A stretch of 64,000 bases of DNA, taken from Bacillus sp. V5-8f. GTDB lineage: Bacteria > Bacillota > Bacilli > Bacillales > DSM-1321. Shown here piece after piece: positions 49,136-59,102 of this stretch (position 1 is its first letter; each line of letters starts with the position of its first letter). The notes under the pieces were generated by a model. That model saw only the letters and a program-made list of their open reading frames with translations. It was not told the DNA's origin and ran no database searches. The position numbers and the translations under genes were made by a program. The stretch spans positions 62,001 through 126,000 of the forward strand of contig NZ_PGUW01000004.1 in the NCBI RefSeq assembly GCF_002863565.1, read 5' to 3'.

Positions 49136-49771
49136 GTGTTTAAGATCGAATTAAATAAACGTCAGGAACAGATCTTACAGATTGTAAAAGACAGTGGGCC
49201 GATCACTGGAGAACAAATTGCGGACCAGCTGAACTTGACTAGGGCGACATTAAGGCCGGATTTGGCAATATTGACAATGGCTGGATTTCTGGATGCAAGG
49301 CCTCGGGTCGGTTACTTCTATACCGGGAAATCAGGGAGCCAGCTGTTGACAGATAATTTAAAGAAACTGTATGTAAAAGACTATCAGTCTATCCCTGTGG
49401 TCGTAAGTGAAGGTATTTCTGTATATGATGCGATCGTGACGATGTTTCTTGAAGACGTAGGGACTTTGTTTGTCGTAGATAAAAAATCATTGCTTGTAGG
49501 GGTCTTGTCGCGTAAAGATTTGCTGCGCGCAAGCATTGGAAAACAGGAGCTGTCTGCAATTCCGGTTACCATCATCATGACGAGGATGCCGAATATCACA
49601 ATGTGTATGAAGGAAGATCTATTGATCGATGTAGCGAATAAGCTAATTGAGAAGCAAATTGATGCATTGCCTGTCGTCAAGGAGACAGAACAAGGGTTTG
49701 AAGTGACCGGGAGAATTACCAAGACCAATATTACGAAAGCTTTCCTGGCGCTTGCCAACGAAAGCATATAG
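49136..49771 (+). CDS. ccpN: Transcriptional repressor CcpN (CBS domains)
   Basis: Represses gluconeogenic genes (gapB, pckA in B. subtilis) during glycolysis. 211 residues from GTG 49136: winged helix-turn-helix ([33 protein letters not shown]), then two CBS domains that sense ATP/ADP (about 80-210). The start is uncertain: GTG codons at 49121, 49133 and 49136 all lack a well-placed ribosome site, while AGGGTGGTG sits 6 bases upstream of an ATC codon at 49145. Operon with ppsR. Confidence 0.92.
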   Translation: MFKIELNKRQEQILQIVKDSGPITGEQIADQLNLTRATLRPDLAILTMAGFLDARPRVGYFYTGKSGSQLLTDNLKKLYVKDYQSIPVVVSEGISVYDAIVTMFLEDVGTLFVVDKKSLLVGVLSRKDLLRASIGKQELSAIPVTIIMTRMPNITMCMKEDLLIDVANKLIEKQIDALPVVKETEQGFEVTGRITKTNITKAFLALANESI

Positions 49772-49799
49772 GTTAGTTATGGCATGGGGGATGGAGAAA

Positions 49800-50609
49800 A
49801 TGAATAATACAATTATCTATGTTGTATCCGATTCGGTGGGAGAGACCGCTGAGTTAGTCACAAAAGCGGCTGCCAGCCAATTTGCCGGCCCGCTATTTTC
49901 GATCAAGAGAATACCATACGTTGAAGATGAGCTTAACGTGGATGAAGTAATTTCTCTTGCAAAACTGAACAATGCAATTATCGCCTACACATTGGTTAAA
50001 CCGAATATTAGGAATTATATGAAGGAGCAGGCGGGAGCCCAAGGGATTCTTGCCTACGACATTATTGGACCGTTAATCGATATTCTCCAGCAAAGGGGAG
50101 AGGCCGCGCCGTTGAATGAACCCGGTATGGTCAGAAAGCTGGATGACGAATACTTTAAGCGCGTAGAAGCGATAGAATTTGCCGTAAAGTATGATGACGG
50201 TAGGGATCCGCGGGGCATCCTGAGGGCTGATATTGTGCTTGTGGGCGTATCAAGAACATCGAAAACTCCTCTTTCTCAATATCTGGCTCATAAGAGATTT
50301 AAAGTGGCCAATGTCCCGTTGGTTCCAGAAGTGGAGCCGCCTGAAGAATTATTTCTGGTGCCACCGGAGAAGTGCTTCGGGTTGAAGATTAGTCCGGAGA
50401 AACTCAACCATATACGTAAGGAACGGTTAAAATCGCTGGGACTGAATGACCATGCCATTTACGCGAATATGGAAAGAATCAAGGAAGAGCTCAAATATTT
50501 CGAAAAGGTTGTTTCTAAATTGAATTGTCCAATTATTGATGTTACTAACAAGGCAGTGGAAGAGACTGCGAACACAATCATCCATATCATTCAAAACCGC
50601 AATATATAG
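49800..50609 (+). CDS. ppsR: Pyruvate,phosphate dikinase / PEP synthase regulatory protein
   Basis: DUF299 bifunctional Ser/Thr kinase and pyrophosphorylase controlling PPDK or PEP synthase (B. subtilis YqfL). 269 residues: [29 protein letters not shown]-loop-like [16 protein letters not shown]. Shine-Dalgarno GGGGGATGGAG. Co-transcribed with ccpN, placing regulation at the PEP-pyruvate node in one unit. The target enzyme gene is not in the window. Confidence 0.93.
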   Translation: MNNTIIYVVSDSVGETAELVTKAAASQFAGPLFSIKRIPYVEDELNVDEVISLAKLNNAIIAYTLVKPNIRNYMKEQAGAQGILAYDIIGPLIDILQQRGEAAPLNEPGMVRKLDDEYFKRVEAIEFAVKYDDGRDPRGILRADIVLVGVSRTSKTPLSQYLAHKRFKVANVPLVPEVEPPEELFLVPPEKCFGLKISPEKLNHIRKERLKSLGLNDHAIYANMERIKEELKYFEKVVSKLNCPIIDVTNKAVEETANTIIHIIQNRNI

Positions 50610-50731
50610 GGACCGGCATATTGGTGGACAGGTTGCGGGGCAAAGCTTATAGTAAATATATGTGAAAAAAATCATTCTACTGAAGGATTTATCTACATAT
50701 GTTTACCTTTGGAAGGGTTTTGCCCTGTATG

Positions 50732-50760
50732 GCCCGACACTTTAGTGTCGGCTCTTTTCT
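50732..50760 (+). terminator. Terminator after ppsR
   Basis: CCGACAC pairs with GTGTCGG over five bases, followed by CTCTTTTC. The rest of the roughly 370-base gap to yqxD is AT-rich, with TATAAT hexamers at 50821 and 50868 but no matching -35 element at standard spacing. Confidence 0.7.
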
Positions 50761-50977
50761 TTGTGAAAAAAATTTCAATAATGATAGGTTTTAATTATGG
50801 CATAGTTGCCTAAAATGTACTATAATAAAAAATTGTGAGAAAAATGAATTCTTGAGGTTTAGACCGGTATAATACGGAATAAACTATTACGGATGCAAAG
50901 TCAAGATATTGGGTAGAATGAATTTCGACAAATCCGTTTTTTTATCTCCATAAACATAAAAGGAGAAAAAAAGGAAA

Positions 50978-51478
50978 ATGCAGAAAGATGTAGAATTACA
51001 TCATAGTGACCATACACGAACTATTTATGTCGATGCGGATGCCTGTCCTGTAAAGGCTGAAATTCTTCAATGTGCAAAAATGCATGACGTGCTGGTTTTG
51101 TTCGTTGCATCTTATAGAAACATGATGAACGAACCGGAGGGGAACTGGGTATACGTAGACCCGGACAAAGAGGCAGCCGATCTTTATATCGCGAATTCTG
51201 TAAGAACGGGTGATATAGTTGTAACGGCGGATATCGGTTTAGCGGCTACACTGCTTTCTAAAAGCGTTTATGCCATTTCGCCCGGGGGAAAGGAATACAG
51301 GAATGATAATATCGCTGCCCTTCTGGATATGCGGTATCTTTCTTCTAAATTGAGGAGACAGGGAAAACATACAAAAGGCCCAAAAGCTTTTACGAAGCAG
51401 GATCGAGTAAATTTTATCTCAACCCTGTCAAAAATGTTGTCGAACTTTGCAGGAAATATTGATTCCGTATCGAATTAA
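50978..51478 (+). CDS. yqxD: YaiI/YqxD family protein (UPF0178)
   Basis: A 166-residue protein with a PIN-like/NYN nuclease fold pattern: IYVDADACPVKAEIL, DKEAADLYIANSVRTGDIVVTADIGLA and a C-terminal GKHTKGPKAFTKQDR. Conserved acidic residues suggest metal binding; function unproven. First gene of the unit leading to dnaG-sigA, as in B. subtilis. The start behind AAAGGAAA is probable. Confidence 0.9.
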   Translation: MQKDVELHHSDHTRTIYVDADACPVKAEILQCAKMHDVLVLFVASYRNMMNEPEGNWVYVDPDKEAADLYIANSVRTGDIVVTADIGLAATLLSKSVYAISPGGKEYRNDNIAALLDMRYLSSKLRRQGKHTKGPKAFTKQDRVNFISTLSKMLSNFAGNIDSVSN

Positions 51479-51508
51479 AAATTATCACCGGAATTCGAAG
51501 GTGAAAAC

Positions 51509-53314
51509 ATGTCTAATGCCCGAATTGAAGATGAAAAAATAAATCAGATTCGAGAAGCCGTAGATATCGTCGATTTAATTGGCGAATATGTTCAGCTGAA
51601 AAAACAAGGGCGAAATTATTTCGGCCTTTGTCCTTTTCATGGTGAAAACAGCCCATCGTTTTCCGTATCACCTGATAAACAAATTTTTCATTGTTTTGGC
51701 TGTGGTGCAGGTGGAAATATCTTCACCTTCTTAATGGATATAGAAGGCTACAGCTTTGTGGAAGCTGCAGGAGTTCTTGCAGACAAAGCAAATATTCCGC
51801 TCGAAATTGACATGCAGCAGGGCGCGCCAAAGTCAAACATTCCGGAAGCTTCAAGACAGATGATGGAGGCCCATGACCTTCTAAAGAAATTTTACCACCA
51901 TTTACTGGTAAATACAAAAGAGGGACAGGAGGCTCTTGAATATTTGCTTGGCAGGGGATTTACGGAAGAAACGATCGAGAAACACCAAATTGGCTACGCC
52001 CTTGATTCATGGGATTTTGTTTATAAATTTTTAACCAAAAGAGGGTTTGCTGAGGGCATTCTTGAAAAAGCGGGCTTGATTATTTATAGGGAGCGGGATG
52101 GAAAATATTTTGACCGTTTCAGAAACAGGGTTATGTTTCCGATCAGGGATCACCAGGGAAATACAATTGCGTTTTCCGGACGAGCGCTGGGGGACGATGA
52201 ACCCAAATACCTTAATAGTCCTGAAACGCCGATTTTTAATAAAAGCAAGGTGCTTTATAATTTCCACAATGCGAGGCCCCATATCCGAAAAAAAGAACAG
52301 GTTGTGCTGTTTGAAGGTTTTGCGGATTGTATTTCAGCTGTGCGTGCAGGTGTGGAAAACGCCGTCGCCACGATGGGAACTTCGCTAACCGACCTGCACC
52401 TAGGGTTGATCAAAAGAAATACCGATAATGTCCTCATATGTTATGACTCCGATTCTGCGGGGCTGGCTGCTGCAAACCGGGCGGCAAATATGCTTGTTGA
52501 GGCCGGTTTTCAAGTAAAAGCTTCCATTATGCCGGATGGGCTGGATCCCGATGACTACATCAAGAAATACGGAGAAAAAAGTTTTGTTTCGGATGTAATA
52601 GGGTCCAGTCTAACATACATGGCTTTTAAAATGCAGTATTTACGCAAGGGGAAAAACCTGAATAATGAAGGAGAACGTATTCAATATATTGAAGAGGTGT
52701 TAAGGGAAATCTCGCATCTGCCAAATGCGGTCGAAAGGGATCATTACCTGAGGCAGTTGTCCTCCGAATTCTCTTTGTCGCTGGATGCTTTGGAACAACA
52801 GCAAAGAAAGATTTTTTTCGCCGAAAAGAAGAAAGGGAATTTTTCGCAGCCTCTTGCGGGCAACATCACCTTGCAGTATGAGAATAAACTTAAGCCGGCC
52901 TATCATAATGCCGAGACCAAATTGATAGCCCATATGCTCAAGAACAAAGAAACAGCCTTTAAGATCCAGCAGATGATGAATGGGCTCCTGTTTAACCTTG
53001 ATGATCACCAGGCAATCATAACTTATTTATATGCATTTTATGAGGAAGGCCACGAGCCGGATACGAGCTTATTCCTGTCGTATCTACCGGACCAAAATTT
53101 GAGAAGGATCGTATCTGAAGTTGAAATGATGTCAGTGAATGACGAAGTTTCGGATAAAGAGCTGACAGATTATATAAAACAAGTGTTGAAATATGAAAAA
53201 ATGTTAAAGATAAAAGAAAAAGAGGCAGAAAGAAAAGAAGCGGAACGGCGCAGCGACCATTTAGGGGCGGCGCGGATTGCGATGGAAATTATTCAATTAC
53301 AAAAACTATTATAG
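51509..53314 (+). CDS. dnaG: DNA primase
   Basis: Synthesises RNA primers at the replication fork. 601 residues: N-terminal zinc ribbon (C41, H44, C62, C65), RNA polymerase domain with TOPRIM motifs ([21 protein letters not shown]), and a C-terminal helicase-binding domain that docks on DnaC. Shine-Dalgarno GAAGGTGA. Part of the macromolecular synthesis operon with sigA, which starts 38 bases downstream. Confidence 0.96.
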   Translation: MSNARIEDEKINQIREAVDIVDLIGEYVQLKKQGRNYFGLCPFHGENSPSFSVSPDKQIFHCFGCGAGGNIFTFLMDIEGYSFVEAAGVLADKANIPLEIDMQQGAPKSNIPEASRQMMEAHDLLKKFYHHLLVNTKEGQEALEYLLGRGFTEETIEKHQIGYALDSWDFVYKFLTKRGFAEGILEKAGLIIYRERDGKYFDRFRNRVMFPIRDHQGNTIAFSGRALGDDEPKYLNSPETPIFNKSKVLYNFHNARPHIRKKEQVVLFEGFADCISAVRAGVENAVATMGTSLTDLHLGLIKRNTDNVLICYDSDSAGLAAANRAANMLVEAGFQVKASIMPDGLDPDDYIKKYGEKSFVSDVIGSSLTYMAFKMQYLRKGKNLNNEGERIQYIEEVLREISHLPNAVERDHYLRQLSSEFSLSLDALEQQQRKIFFAEKKKGNFSQPLAGNITLQYENKLKPAYHNAETKLIAHMLKNKETAFKIQQMMNGLLFNLDDHQAIITYLYAFYEEGHEPDTSLFLSYLPDQNLRRIVSEVEMMSVNDEVSDKELTDYIKQVLKYEKMLKIKEKEAERKEAERRSDHLGAARIAMEIIQLQKLL

Positions 53315-53352
53315 CGGTCATTTTTAGTGGAAGTTTTGAAGGAGGGGAACAT

Positions 53353-54483
53353 ATGGCTGAGAAACCAGCACGTTCCAAAGAGGTTGAGAATGAACTAAGC
53401 CTTGATCAGGTAAAAGAACAATTGCTTGAACTAGGCAAAAAGCGCGGATCCCTTACGCTTGAGAAAATTGCAGAACGTATCGGAAGTTTTGAATTGGATT
53501 CAGACCAAATGGATGAATTTTATGAGTACCTAAGTGATCATGGTGTTGAGGTCCTGACCGATGGTGAGGAAGACGATGATGAGGATCCAAATATTCAAGA
53601 ACTTCATAAAGAAGAGGAGTTTGACCTCAATGATCTAAGTGTCCCTCCAGGTGTCAAGATCAATGACCCTGTACGAATGTACTTAAAGGAAATCGGACGG
53701 GTAGACCTGTTATCTGCGGAAGAAGAAATCTCCCTCGCGGAACGGATTGAACAGGGCGATGAAGAAGCAAAGCGGCGCCTTGCAGAGGCTAACCTGCGTT
53801 TGGTAGTTAGTATTGCCAAGCGTTATGTTGGCCGAGGGATGCTATTTCTCGATTTAATCCAGGAAGGCAATATGGGCCTAATTAAGGCGGTTGAAAAGTT
53901 CGACTATCGAAAAGGGTTCAAATTCAGTACGTATGCTACTTGGTGGATCCGCCAGGCGATTACCCGTGCAATTGCTGACCAGGCAAGAACGATACGTATA
54001 CCGGTGCATATGGTTGAAACAATCAATAAATTGATTCGTGTGCAAAGACAGTTACTGCAGGACCTCGGTCGTGAACCTACTCCGGAAGAAATCGCTGAAG
54101 ATATGGACTTGACACCCGATAAGGTTCGTGAAATCCTGAAAATTGCACAGGAGCCTGTATCTCTTGAAACACCTATTGGTGAAGAAGACGACTCCCATCT
54201 TGGCGATTTTATTGAAGACCAGGATGCAACCTCTCCATCCGAGCATGCTGCCTATGAGCTGTTAAAGGAACAGCTTGAGGACGTGCTGGATACGTTGACG
54301 GATCGTGAAGAAAATGTCCTAAGGCTCCGTTTTGGGCTGGATGACGGACGTACACGCACCCTCGAAGAAGTAGGTAAGGTTTTTGGTGTAACACGGGAAC
54401 GTATCAGGCAAATAGAAGCAAAAGCATTACGTAAGTTAAGGCATCCAAGCCGAAGCAAAAGGCTGAAAGACTTTTTGGAATAA
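53353..54483 (+). CDS. sigA: Primary RNA polymerase sigma factor SigA
   Basis: Housekeeping sigma-70. 376 residues: region 1.1 with an acidic stretch ([10 protein letters not shown]), region 1.2 ([14 protein letters not shown]), region 2 ([37 protein letters not shown]), region 3, and region 4 helix-turn-helix ([29 protein letters not shown]). Shine-Dalgarno GAAGGAGGGG. Terminator follows. Confidence 0.98.
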   Translation: MAEKPARSKEVENELSLDQVKEQLLELGKKRGSLTLEKIAERIGSFELDSDQMDEFYEYLSDHGVEVLTDGEEDDDEDPNIQELHKEEEFDLNDLSVPPGVKINDPVRMYLKEIGRVDLLSAEEEISLAERIEQGDEEAKRRLAEANLRLVVSIAKRYVGRGMLFLDLIQEGNMGLIKAVEKFDYRKGFKFSTYATWWIRQAITRAIADQARTIRIPVHMVETINKLIRVQRQLLQDLGREPTPEEIAEDMDLTPDKVREILKIAQEPVSLETPIGEEDDSHLGDFIEDQDATSPSEHAAYELLKEQLEDVLDTLTDREENVLRLRFGLDDGRTRTLEEVGKVFGVTRERIRQIEAKALRKLRHPSRSKRLKDFLE

Positions 54484-54497
54484 AAGACGATCTATCA

Positions 54498-54525
54498 GGA
54501 ATCAACCTTTGGTTGGTTCCTTTTC
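54498..54525 (+). terminator. dnaG-sigA terminator
   Basis: GGAATCAACC pairs with GGTTGGTTCC (one T-G) over TTT, followed by TTTTCC. Confidence 0.8.
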
Positions 54526-54609
54526 CATTTGTAACGAAAACGCTATCACGTTAAAAAACAAAGCTTTTTACCGATATAAAAAAAAATATGTGTTATGGAT
54601 GTGCGGTTC

Positions 54610-55152
54610 ATGAACGAAATGCGTAAAAAAATTATTATACAAGAAATTCTTTATTGGAAAAAAAGCCGAATGCTGCCTGAACAGTATTGTGACTATTTGC
54701 TTGCCCTGTATAGTGAAGGAGAAGAAATAGACCGGAAAGTTGCCGAGCCTGGCAAAACGAAAGTAGCCCTTCCGTATCTGTTCATTGGAGCAATTATTTC
54801 AATAACGCTGGTTTTGAATTATTTTACTCAATTGCCATACGGATTGCAAATAGGTTCATCAATCTTATCAATTATAGTCCTATTGGGTTTGGCAGCGTAC
54901 TTTTCTAAAAGATTATGGCAATACCATATTCCACTGATTGGTGCCGCGTTGCTGTTTTTACTGGCAACCGTGCGGGCGGTTGAACATTTTGCACCTGGGC
55001 GAATCGGGATGTTATATTTCTTTTTGCTATGCCATTCGGCCTTATGGATTTATTTTGGCAAACGGTTGGGGATGGCTTACTTAACCGTGGCGGGCTATTT
55101 GGGTACAGCGGTCATCGTTTACTTTTTAGCTAAATTGTATGTGGGATTCTGA
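54610..55152 (+). CDS. Putative five-span membrane protein of unknown function
   Basis: About 180 residues. A soluble N-terminal helix pair (EILYWKKSRMLPEQYCDYLLALYSEGEE) is followed by five hydrophobic segments: VALPYLFIGAIISITLVL, IGSSILSIIVLLGLAAYF, IPLIGAALLFLLATV, MLYFFLLCHSALWIYF and YLTVAGYLGTAVIVYFLA. The 'W-x2-G/SR-x-LPEQY-x2-LL-x-LY' start resembles DUF2157-like predicted membrane proteins, but I am not sure. Start could also be ATG 54595; neither has a strong ribosome site. It lies alone between sigA and cccA. Confidence 0.65.
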   Translation: MNEMRKKIIIQEILYWKKSRMLPEQYCDYLLALYSEGEEIDRKVAEPGKTKVALPYLFIGAIISITLVLNYFTQLPYGLQIGSSILSIIVLLGLAAYFSKRLWQYHIPLIGAALLFLLATVRAVEHFAPGRIGMLYFFLLCHSALWIYFGKRLGMAYLTVAGYLGTAVIVYFLAKLYVGF

Positions 55153-55241
55153 GATTTTAAGTGCGATTAAAAGTTAAAGATAATTGAAAAAAATTTGTCT
55201 AATTAGAAAATTCGTCCAATTCTTTTTAGTTTATGCTTTTC

Positions 55242-55259
55242 CTTGAAACGGTTTTCAAG
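55242..55259. promoter_or_regulatory. Inverted repeat, cre-like, upstream of cccA
   Basis: CTTGAAA and TTTCAAG flank CGGT. The 14-base core TGAAACGGTTTTCA fits the catabolite-responsive element consensus except at one central base. cccA of B. subtilis is reported to be glucose-repressed, so CcpA control is plausible. Confidence 0.4.
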
Positions 55260-55326
55260 TAAAATAAAACTTGTTTATATGGTATTTTTTAGCGCAGTTC
55301 AGGTCATACATAGGGGAGGTAGATCA

Positions 55327-55695
55327 ATGAATCGCAATCCAATAATGCCGTTTGTACTAATCATGGTTTTGGGAATTGGACTTATGTTTATGCTTTCTTT
55401 CAAGGGCTTGGGTGATGCCAAGGACCTTGCAAAGGAACAAAAGGATGGCGGAGAAAACAAAACTGAGCAGACAGCCTCTGCAAAACCAGAGGACATCTAT
55501 CAGCAAACCTGCATAAGCTGCCATGGTGATCAATACCAGGGGGGAGTAGGACCGGCATTGAAAGGTGTAGGGGGCAAATTGTCTGAAGATGAAATAAAAA
55601 ATGTCCTTCAAAATGGTAGAGGGGCAATGCCGGCTGGCCTTGTACCCGAAGAAAATGTAGATGCGATGGCTAAATTTGTCCACGGTTTAAAATAA
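55327..55695 (+). CDS. cccA: Cytochrome c-550 (CccA)
   Basis: Membrane-anchored small cytochrome c of the respiratory chain. 122 residues: N-terminal span (PIMPFVLIMVLGIGLMFML), a Gln/Glu/Ala-rich linker, then the heme domain with CISCH (covalent heme, distal Met in GAMPAGL) and the C-terminal helix. The ATG at 55327 follows GGGGAGGTAG. Located after sigA as in B. subtilis. Confidence 0.94.
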   Translation: MNRNPIMPFVLIMVLGIGLMFMLSFKGLGDAKDLAKEQKDGGENKTEQTASAKPEDIYQQTCISCHGDQYQGGVGPALKGVGGKLSEDEIKNVLQNGRGAMPAGLVPEENVDAMAKFVHGLK

Positions 55696-55708
55696 TTAAA
55701 ATGCAAAT

Positions 55709-55742
55709 GGCTGAGAGTCCCTGAGGGATTTCGGCCTTTTTT
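55709..55742 (+). terminator. cccA terminator
   Basis: GGCTGAGAGTCCC pairs imperfectly (G-T pairs) with GGGATTTCGGCC over TGA, followed by six T. Confidence 0.75.
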
Positions 55743-55879
55743 CTGTTTGGAAAAACAGCTCAGATGAACATGAATTATTTTTTGTTTGGTATAATTCACT
55801 CGTCAACAATTGAATAATATTTAGATAACAACTACAATGCTAATTGTGAGCATACATAAACAATAAGCGAGATGATTAA

Positions 55880-56590
55880 ATGAACCACGAAAAACTATCA
55901 ATGCGCCTTGAAAGTGTGGCGAATTATATACCAAAAAATAGTATATTGGCTGATATAGGTTCTGACCACGCCTATCTACCTTGCTACGCCATTCTAAAAG
56001 GGCTGGCATCAAAAGCTATCGCGGGTGAGGTAGCAGAAGGACCATTTCAATCTGCCCGACAGCAGGTAAAACAAACTGAGCTTGAACAATTGGTGGAAGT
56101 AAGGAAAGGGGACGGGCTGGAAGTCCTTTCGCCAAATGAAGCTACTTGTATAACGATTGCCGGTATGGGGGGAAGCCTTATTTCAAACATCCTAGAGAGC
56201 GGAAAGGAAAAACTGGATGGTGTAAAACGGCTTATCCTTCAACCGAATGTGGGAGCGTCCAACATACGTTACTGGCTCATTGAAAATGGCTGGGAGCTAA
56301 TCGATGAAGAGATTTTGGAGGAAGATGAAAAGATTTATGAAATTTTAATTGCTGAAAAGGGGGATCCGCTACGCGCTTATAGAAGTGATCGGGATTCTGG
56401 AATTTTTCTCGGCCCCTTTCTTAAAGAAAATCGAAATGGAACATTCCTGAAAAAATGGTCCCTTGAAAAGGCCCATTGGAAGAAAATCCTTAAGCAGTTA
56501 GAAGAAAAGGGACAAAGCCCTGAAATTGCCCAAAAGCGTAGAGAGCTAGAGAAAAAGATAAAAATGGTTGAGGAGGCGATCAAGGAATGA
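55880..56590 (+). CDS. trmK: tRNA (adenine(22)-N(1))-methyltransferase TrmK
   Basis: Makes m1A22 in tRNA (B. subtilis YqfN). 236 residues: SAM motif ILADIGSDHAYLP (about 23-35), AGEVAEGPFQSA, TIAGMGGSLI and QPNVGASNIRYWL, then a C-terminal coiled-coil domain (KRRELEKKIKMVEEAI). Overlaps yqfO by ATGA. The ribosome site is weak. Confidence 0.93.
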   Translation: MNHEKLSMRLESVANYIPKNSILADIGSDHAYLPCYAILKGLASKAIAGEVAEGPFQSARQQVKQTELEQLVEVRKGDGLEVLSPNEATCITIAGMGGSLISNILESGKEKLDGVKRLILQPNVGASNIRYWLIENGWELIDEEILEEDEKIYEILIAEKGDPLRAYRSDRDSGIFLGPFLKENRNGTFLKKWSLEKAHWKKILKQLEEKGQSPEIAQKRRELEKKIKMVEEAIKE

Positions 56591-57705
56591 AAATACCAAA
56601 TGGAGCGGAGATCATAAGTTTATTCGAAAGCTTTTCACCTAAAAGCTATGCCATGGAAGGTGATCCGGTCGGGCTTCAGATTGGGAAGCTGAGTTCACCG
56701 GTTTCAAAGGTAATGGTCGCGTTGGATGTTTTAGAAGATGTTGTGGACGAAGCCATCGAGAAAGGTGTCCAGCTTATCATTGCACATCATCCCCTTGTAT
56801 ACCGTCCATTAAAGAAAATCATGACCGATGTACCTGCTGGCAGGATCATTGAAAAGCTGATCAAAAATGATATTGCGGTTTACGCGGCCCATACAAACCT
56901 TGATGTGGCAAAAAACGGCGTGAATGATTTGCTTGCGGACGCGTTGGGGCTTGAAAACACAGAGGTGCTTGTCCCCACCTATCAGCCAGCATATAAAAAG
57001 CTAGCGGTATACGTACCTAAGGATGCGGAACAACTTGTCAGAAATGAGCTTGGTAACGCTGGCGCGGGCAATATCGGCGAATATAGCCATTGTTCTTTTT
57101 CTACAGAGGGTATCGGCAGGTTTCTGCCAGGTGATTACGCAAACCCGGTGATTGGTACTAGGGGTAAGCCCGAAGCAGTAGAGGAAGTAAGGATTGAAAC
57201 AATTTTTCCCGAAGAGATTGAGAAGAAAGTAATGTCCGCTATGATAAAAGCACATCCTTATGAAGAACCTGCTTATGACATTTATCCTCTCGAAAATAAG
57301 CCAAAGCCGCTTGGATTGGGCAGAATCGGAACATTGCGGGAGGAGATGTCGCTCGAACAGTTTGCCGGCCATGTGAAAGCCGCACTCGATGTTAGCACAG
57401 TTAGGGCTGTGGGTGACCTAAACGCCAGAATCAAAAAGGTAGCTGTCCTTGGCGGCGATGGAAACAAATTCATTAACCAGGCCAAATTTCAGGGCGCGGA
57501 TGTATATGTAACAGGGGATATGTATTATCATACGGCCCACGATGCCATGATGCTCGGACTTAATATTGTCGACCCCGGGCATAATGTTGAAAAGGTAATG
57601 AAAAAAGGTGTCGCTTCTGTTTTAAACGCTCTTAGTAAAGAAAAAAAGTTTGAGGTGGAATTTATTCCTTCTGAGTTCAATACCGACCCGTTCAAGTTTA
57701 TTTAA
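56587..57705 (+). CDS. yqfO: Nif3-like dinuclear metal center protein YqfO
   Basis: NIF3/DUF34 family (often annotated as GTP cyclohydrolase I type 2). 372 residues: metal ligands in IIAHHPLVYRP, YAAHTNLD and, near the C-terminus, YVTGDMYYHTAHDAM, with a PII-like insert between the halves (about 130-230), the longer form typical of Bacillus. Function uncertain. The stop is followed at once by a duplicated terminator sequence around an IS relic. Confidence 0.92.
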   Translation: MKIPNGAEIISLFESFSPKSYAMEGDPVGLQIGKLSSPVSKVMVALDVLEDVVDEAIEKGVQLIIAHHPLVYRPLKKIMTDVPAGRIIEKLIKNDIAVYAAHTNLDVAKNGVNDLLADALGLENTEVLVPTYQPAYKKLAVYVPKDAEQLVRNELGNAGAGNIGEYSHCSFSTEGIGRFLPGDYANPVIGTRGKPEAVEEVRIETIFPEEIEKKVMSAMIKAHPYEEPAYDIYPLENKPKPLGLGRIGTLREEMSLEQFAGHVKAALDVSTVRAVGDLNARIKKVAVLGGDGNKFINQAKFQGADVYVTGDMYYHTAHDAMMLGLNIVDPGHNVEKVMKKGVASVLNALSKEKKFEVEFIPSEFNTDPFKFI

Positions 57706-57725
57706 AACAGGCATTGTAAATGCCT
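57705..57725. repeat. Left 21-bp direct repeat flanking the IS relic
   Basis: AAACAGGCATTGTAAATGCCT, repeated exactly at 57952-57972. It contains the stem AGGCATT-GTA-AATGCCT, that is, half of what was probably the original terminator between yqfO and ispH. Confidence 0.75.
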
Positions 57726-57951
57726 ACAGTCTTTTTTGTTTTAATATATAAATACAACAAATGCTTGAGGTAATGAACATGTTTCCATGAATTTGAAGAA
57801 GATGGCCAACTGGACTTGGAAAGGCCCGGAAAAAGCCTAATAAATGAAACGAAGAGAGGTCCAGTTCACCCTTGAGATAAAACATATAGAAGAAATGCCC
57901 AAAAAGGGGTTCGGAATGAAACCATTCCGAACCCCTTTTGTCGACAATCTG
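57726..57951 (+). mobile_element. Deleted IS relic (IS1182-like) between yqfO and ispH
   Basis: The 226-bp element sits between 21-bp direct repeats. It retains a short coding tail at 57787-57840 reading MNLKKMANWTWKGPEKA then stop, which resembles the C-terminus of IS1182-type transposases (recalled). A 17-bp perfect hairpin follows (AAAAGGGGTTCGGAATG, 57902-57918, with CATTCCGAACCCCTTTT, 57923-57939), and the right end is TTTTGTCGACAATCTG. The transposase body is gone. The left end (CAGTCTTTTTTG) matches the right end only weakly. Confidence 0.65.
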
Positions 57952-57980
57952 AAACAGGCATTGTAAATGCCTGTTTTTTT
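57952..57980. terminator. Terminator between yqfO and ispH; right copy of the 21-bp repeat
   Basis: Palindrome CAGGCATTGTAAATGCCTG followed by seven T on the plus strand. It is the more complete of the two flanking copies and lies at the 3' end of ispH. Confidence 0.75.
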
Positions 57981-58926
57981 ATGCTTTAGCTTTTACTTTA
58001 GGCAATATTTTTGTCAAGGGAATCTTTTTTTCCCGAACCCAGGTTGTTTCATCTTCTGGATTGAATTGTTCCAAAAATGCAATGACCTCTTTTGTAATCG
58101 GTGTGGGGGTAGATGCACCGGCTGTAACTGCAACTGTTGTTGCATTATTTAGCCATTCAAGTTCGAGTTCGCTAATATCGGCAACCCGATATGCCCTTGT
58201 TCCAGCAATTTCTTGCGAAACTTGCGCTAAGCGGTTTGAGTTATTACTCTTCGGGTCTCCCACGACGATGAGTACATCCGCCTCACTTGCCTGCTCGGCC
58301 ACTGCTTCCTGGCGGACCTGGGTCGCCAGGCAAATTTCCTTATGGACTTCCGCATGAGGGTATTTTTCTTTTACCTTATCCATAATATCCATGACATCCC
58401 ATTGGCTCATTGTCGTCTGATTTGTGACAATTATCCGCTCGTTATTTACCGTAAGCGCTTCTACATCCTCTACGGTTTCGACAAGATGGACATTGTCAGG
58501 TGCGACTCCAACAGCACCTTCAGGCTCTGGGTGGCCTTTTTTGCCAATATATATAATTTGATAGCCCAAGTCACTTTTTTCCTGGATTAAGTTATGTGTG
58601 GCAGTTACGTCCGGACAGGTTGCATCAATTGTCACGAGACCTTTTTGCTCTGCTATCTTTCTTACTTCCGGGGACACTCCGTGTGCAGTGAAAATGACAG
58701 TTCCGCCATTTACCTTTTCCAGGATTTCTTTTCGGTTTTTCCCGTCCAGTGTAATGATACCTTCTTCTTCAAAAGCATCGGTAACATGTTTATTATGGAC
58801 AATCATCCCTAGAATGTATATGGGGCGGGGCAGTGTTTTATCTAGAGCGGCATTGCGGGCGATTACCATTGCATCGACAACTCCGTAGCAATATCCGCGA
58901 GGCGATATTTTAAGAACCTTCATCAT
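57979..58926 (-). CDS. ispH: 4-hydroxy-3-methylbut-2-enyl diphosphate reductase
   Basis: Last step of the MEP pathway, giving IPP and DMAPP. 315 residues: Fe-S cluster Cys in [12 protein letters not shown] (about 13), DATCPDVT (about 104) and [11 protein letters not shown] (about 200); [24 protein letters not shown]. Shine-Dalgarno GAGGAGGAA before two ATG codons, the second better spaced. Minus strand, downstream of yqfQ on that strand, as in B. subtilis (yqfP). Confidence 0.96.
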   Translation of the reverse strand: MMKVLKISPRGYCYGVVDAMVIARNAALDKTLPRPIYILGMIVHNKHVTDAFEEEGIITLDGKNRKEILEKVNGGTVIFTAHGVSPEVRKIAEQKGLVTIDATCPDVTATHNLIQEKSDLGYQIIYIGKKGHPEPEGAVGVAPDNVHLVETVEDVEALTVNNERIIVTNQTTMSQWDVMDIMDKVKEKYPHAEVHKEICLATQVRQEAVAEQASEADVLIVVGDPKSNNSNRLAQVSQEIAGTRAYRVADISELELEWLNNATTVAVTAGASTPTPITKEVIAFLEQFNPEDETTWVREKKIPLTKILPKVKAKA

Positions 58927-59048
58927 ATTCCTCCTCTAAGCAAACGGAAAACTCCATACTTGCTATTCTATATTATATAAGACGGAGCCTTATTATACAA
59001 AGTAAATAGCGGGTAAGACAGACTGGCCCCTGCCGGGGGCAAAGAAAA

Positions 59049-59073
59049 GAATGCAGTTGTGGATGCTGCATTC
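59049..59073 (-). terminator. yqfQ terminator
   Basis: On the minus strand GAATGCAG and CTGCATTC pair over nine bases, followed by TTTTCTTT. ispH lies beyond, so it needs readthrough or its own promoter. Confidence 0.7.
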
Positions 59074-59102
59074 AGGTATAAGCCTACTATATCAGACAGA
59101 TT

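Noticed and set aside
50780..50977. SigA or SigH promoters in front of yqxD-dnaG-sigA
   Set aside because: TATAAT hexamers occur at 50821 and 50868 but no -35 element lies at 16-18 bases, and no convincing SigH pattern was found.
58598..58888. Plus-strand frames inside ispH
   Set aside because: Antisense shadows of a highly conserved gene with no independent signals.
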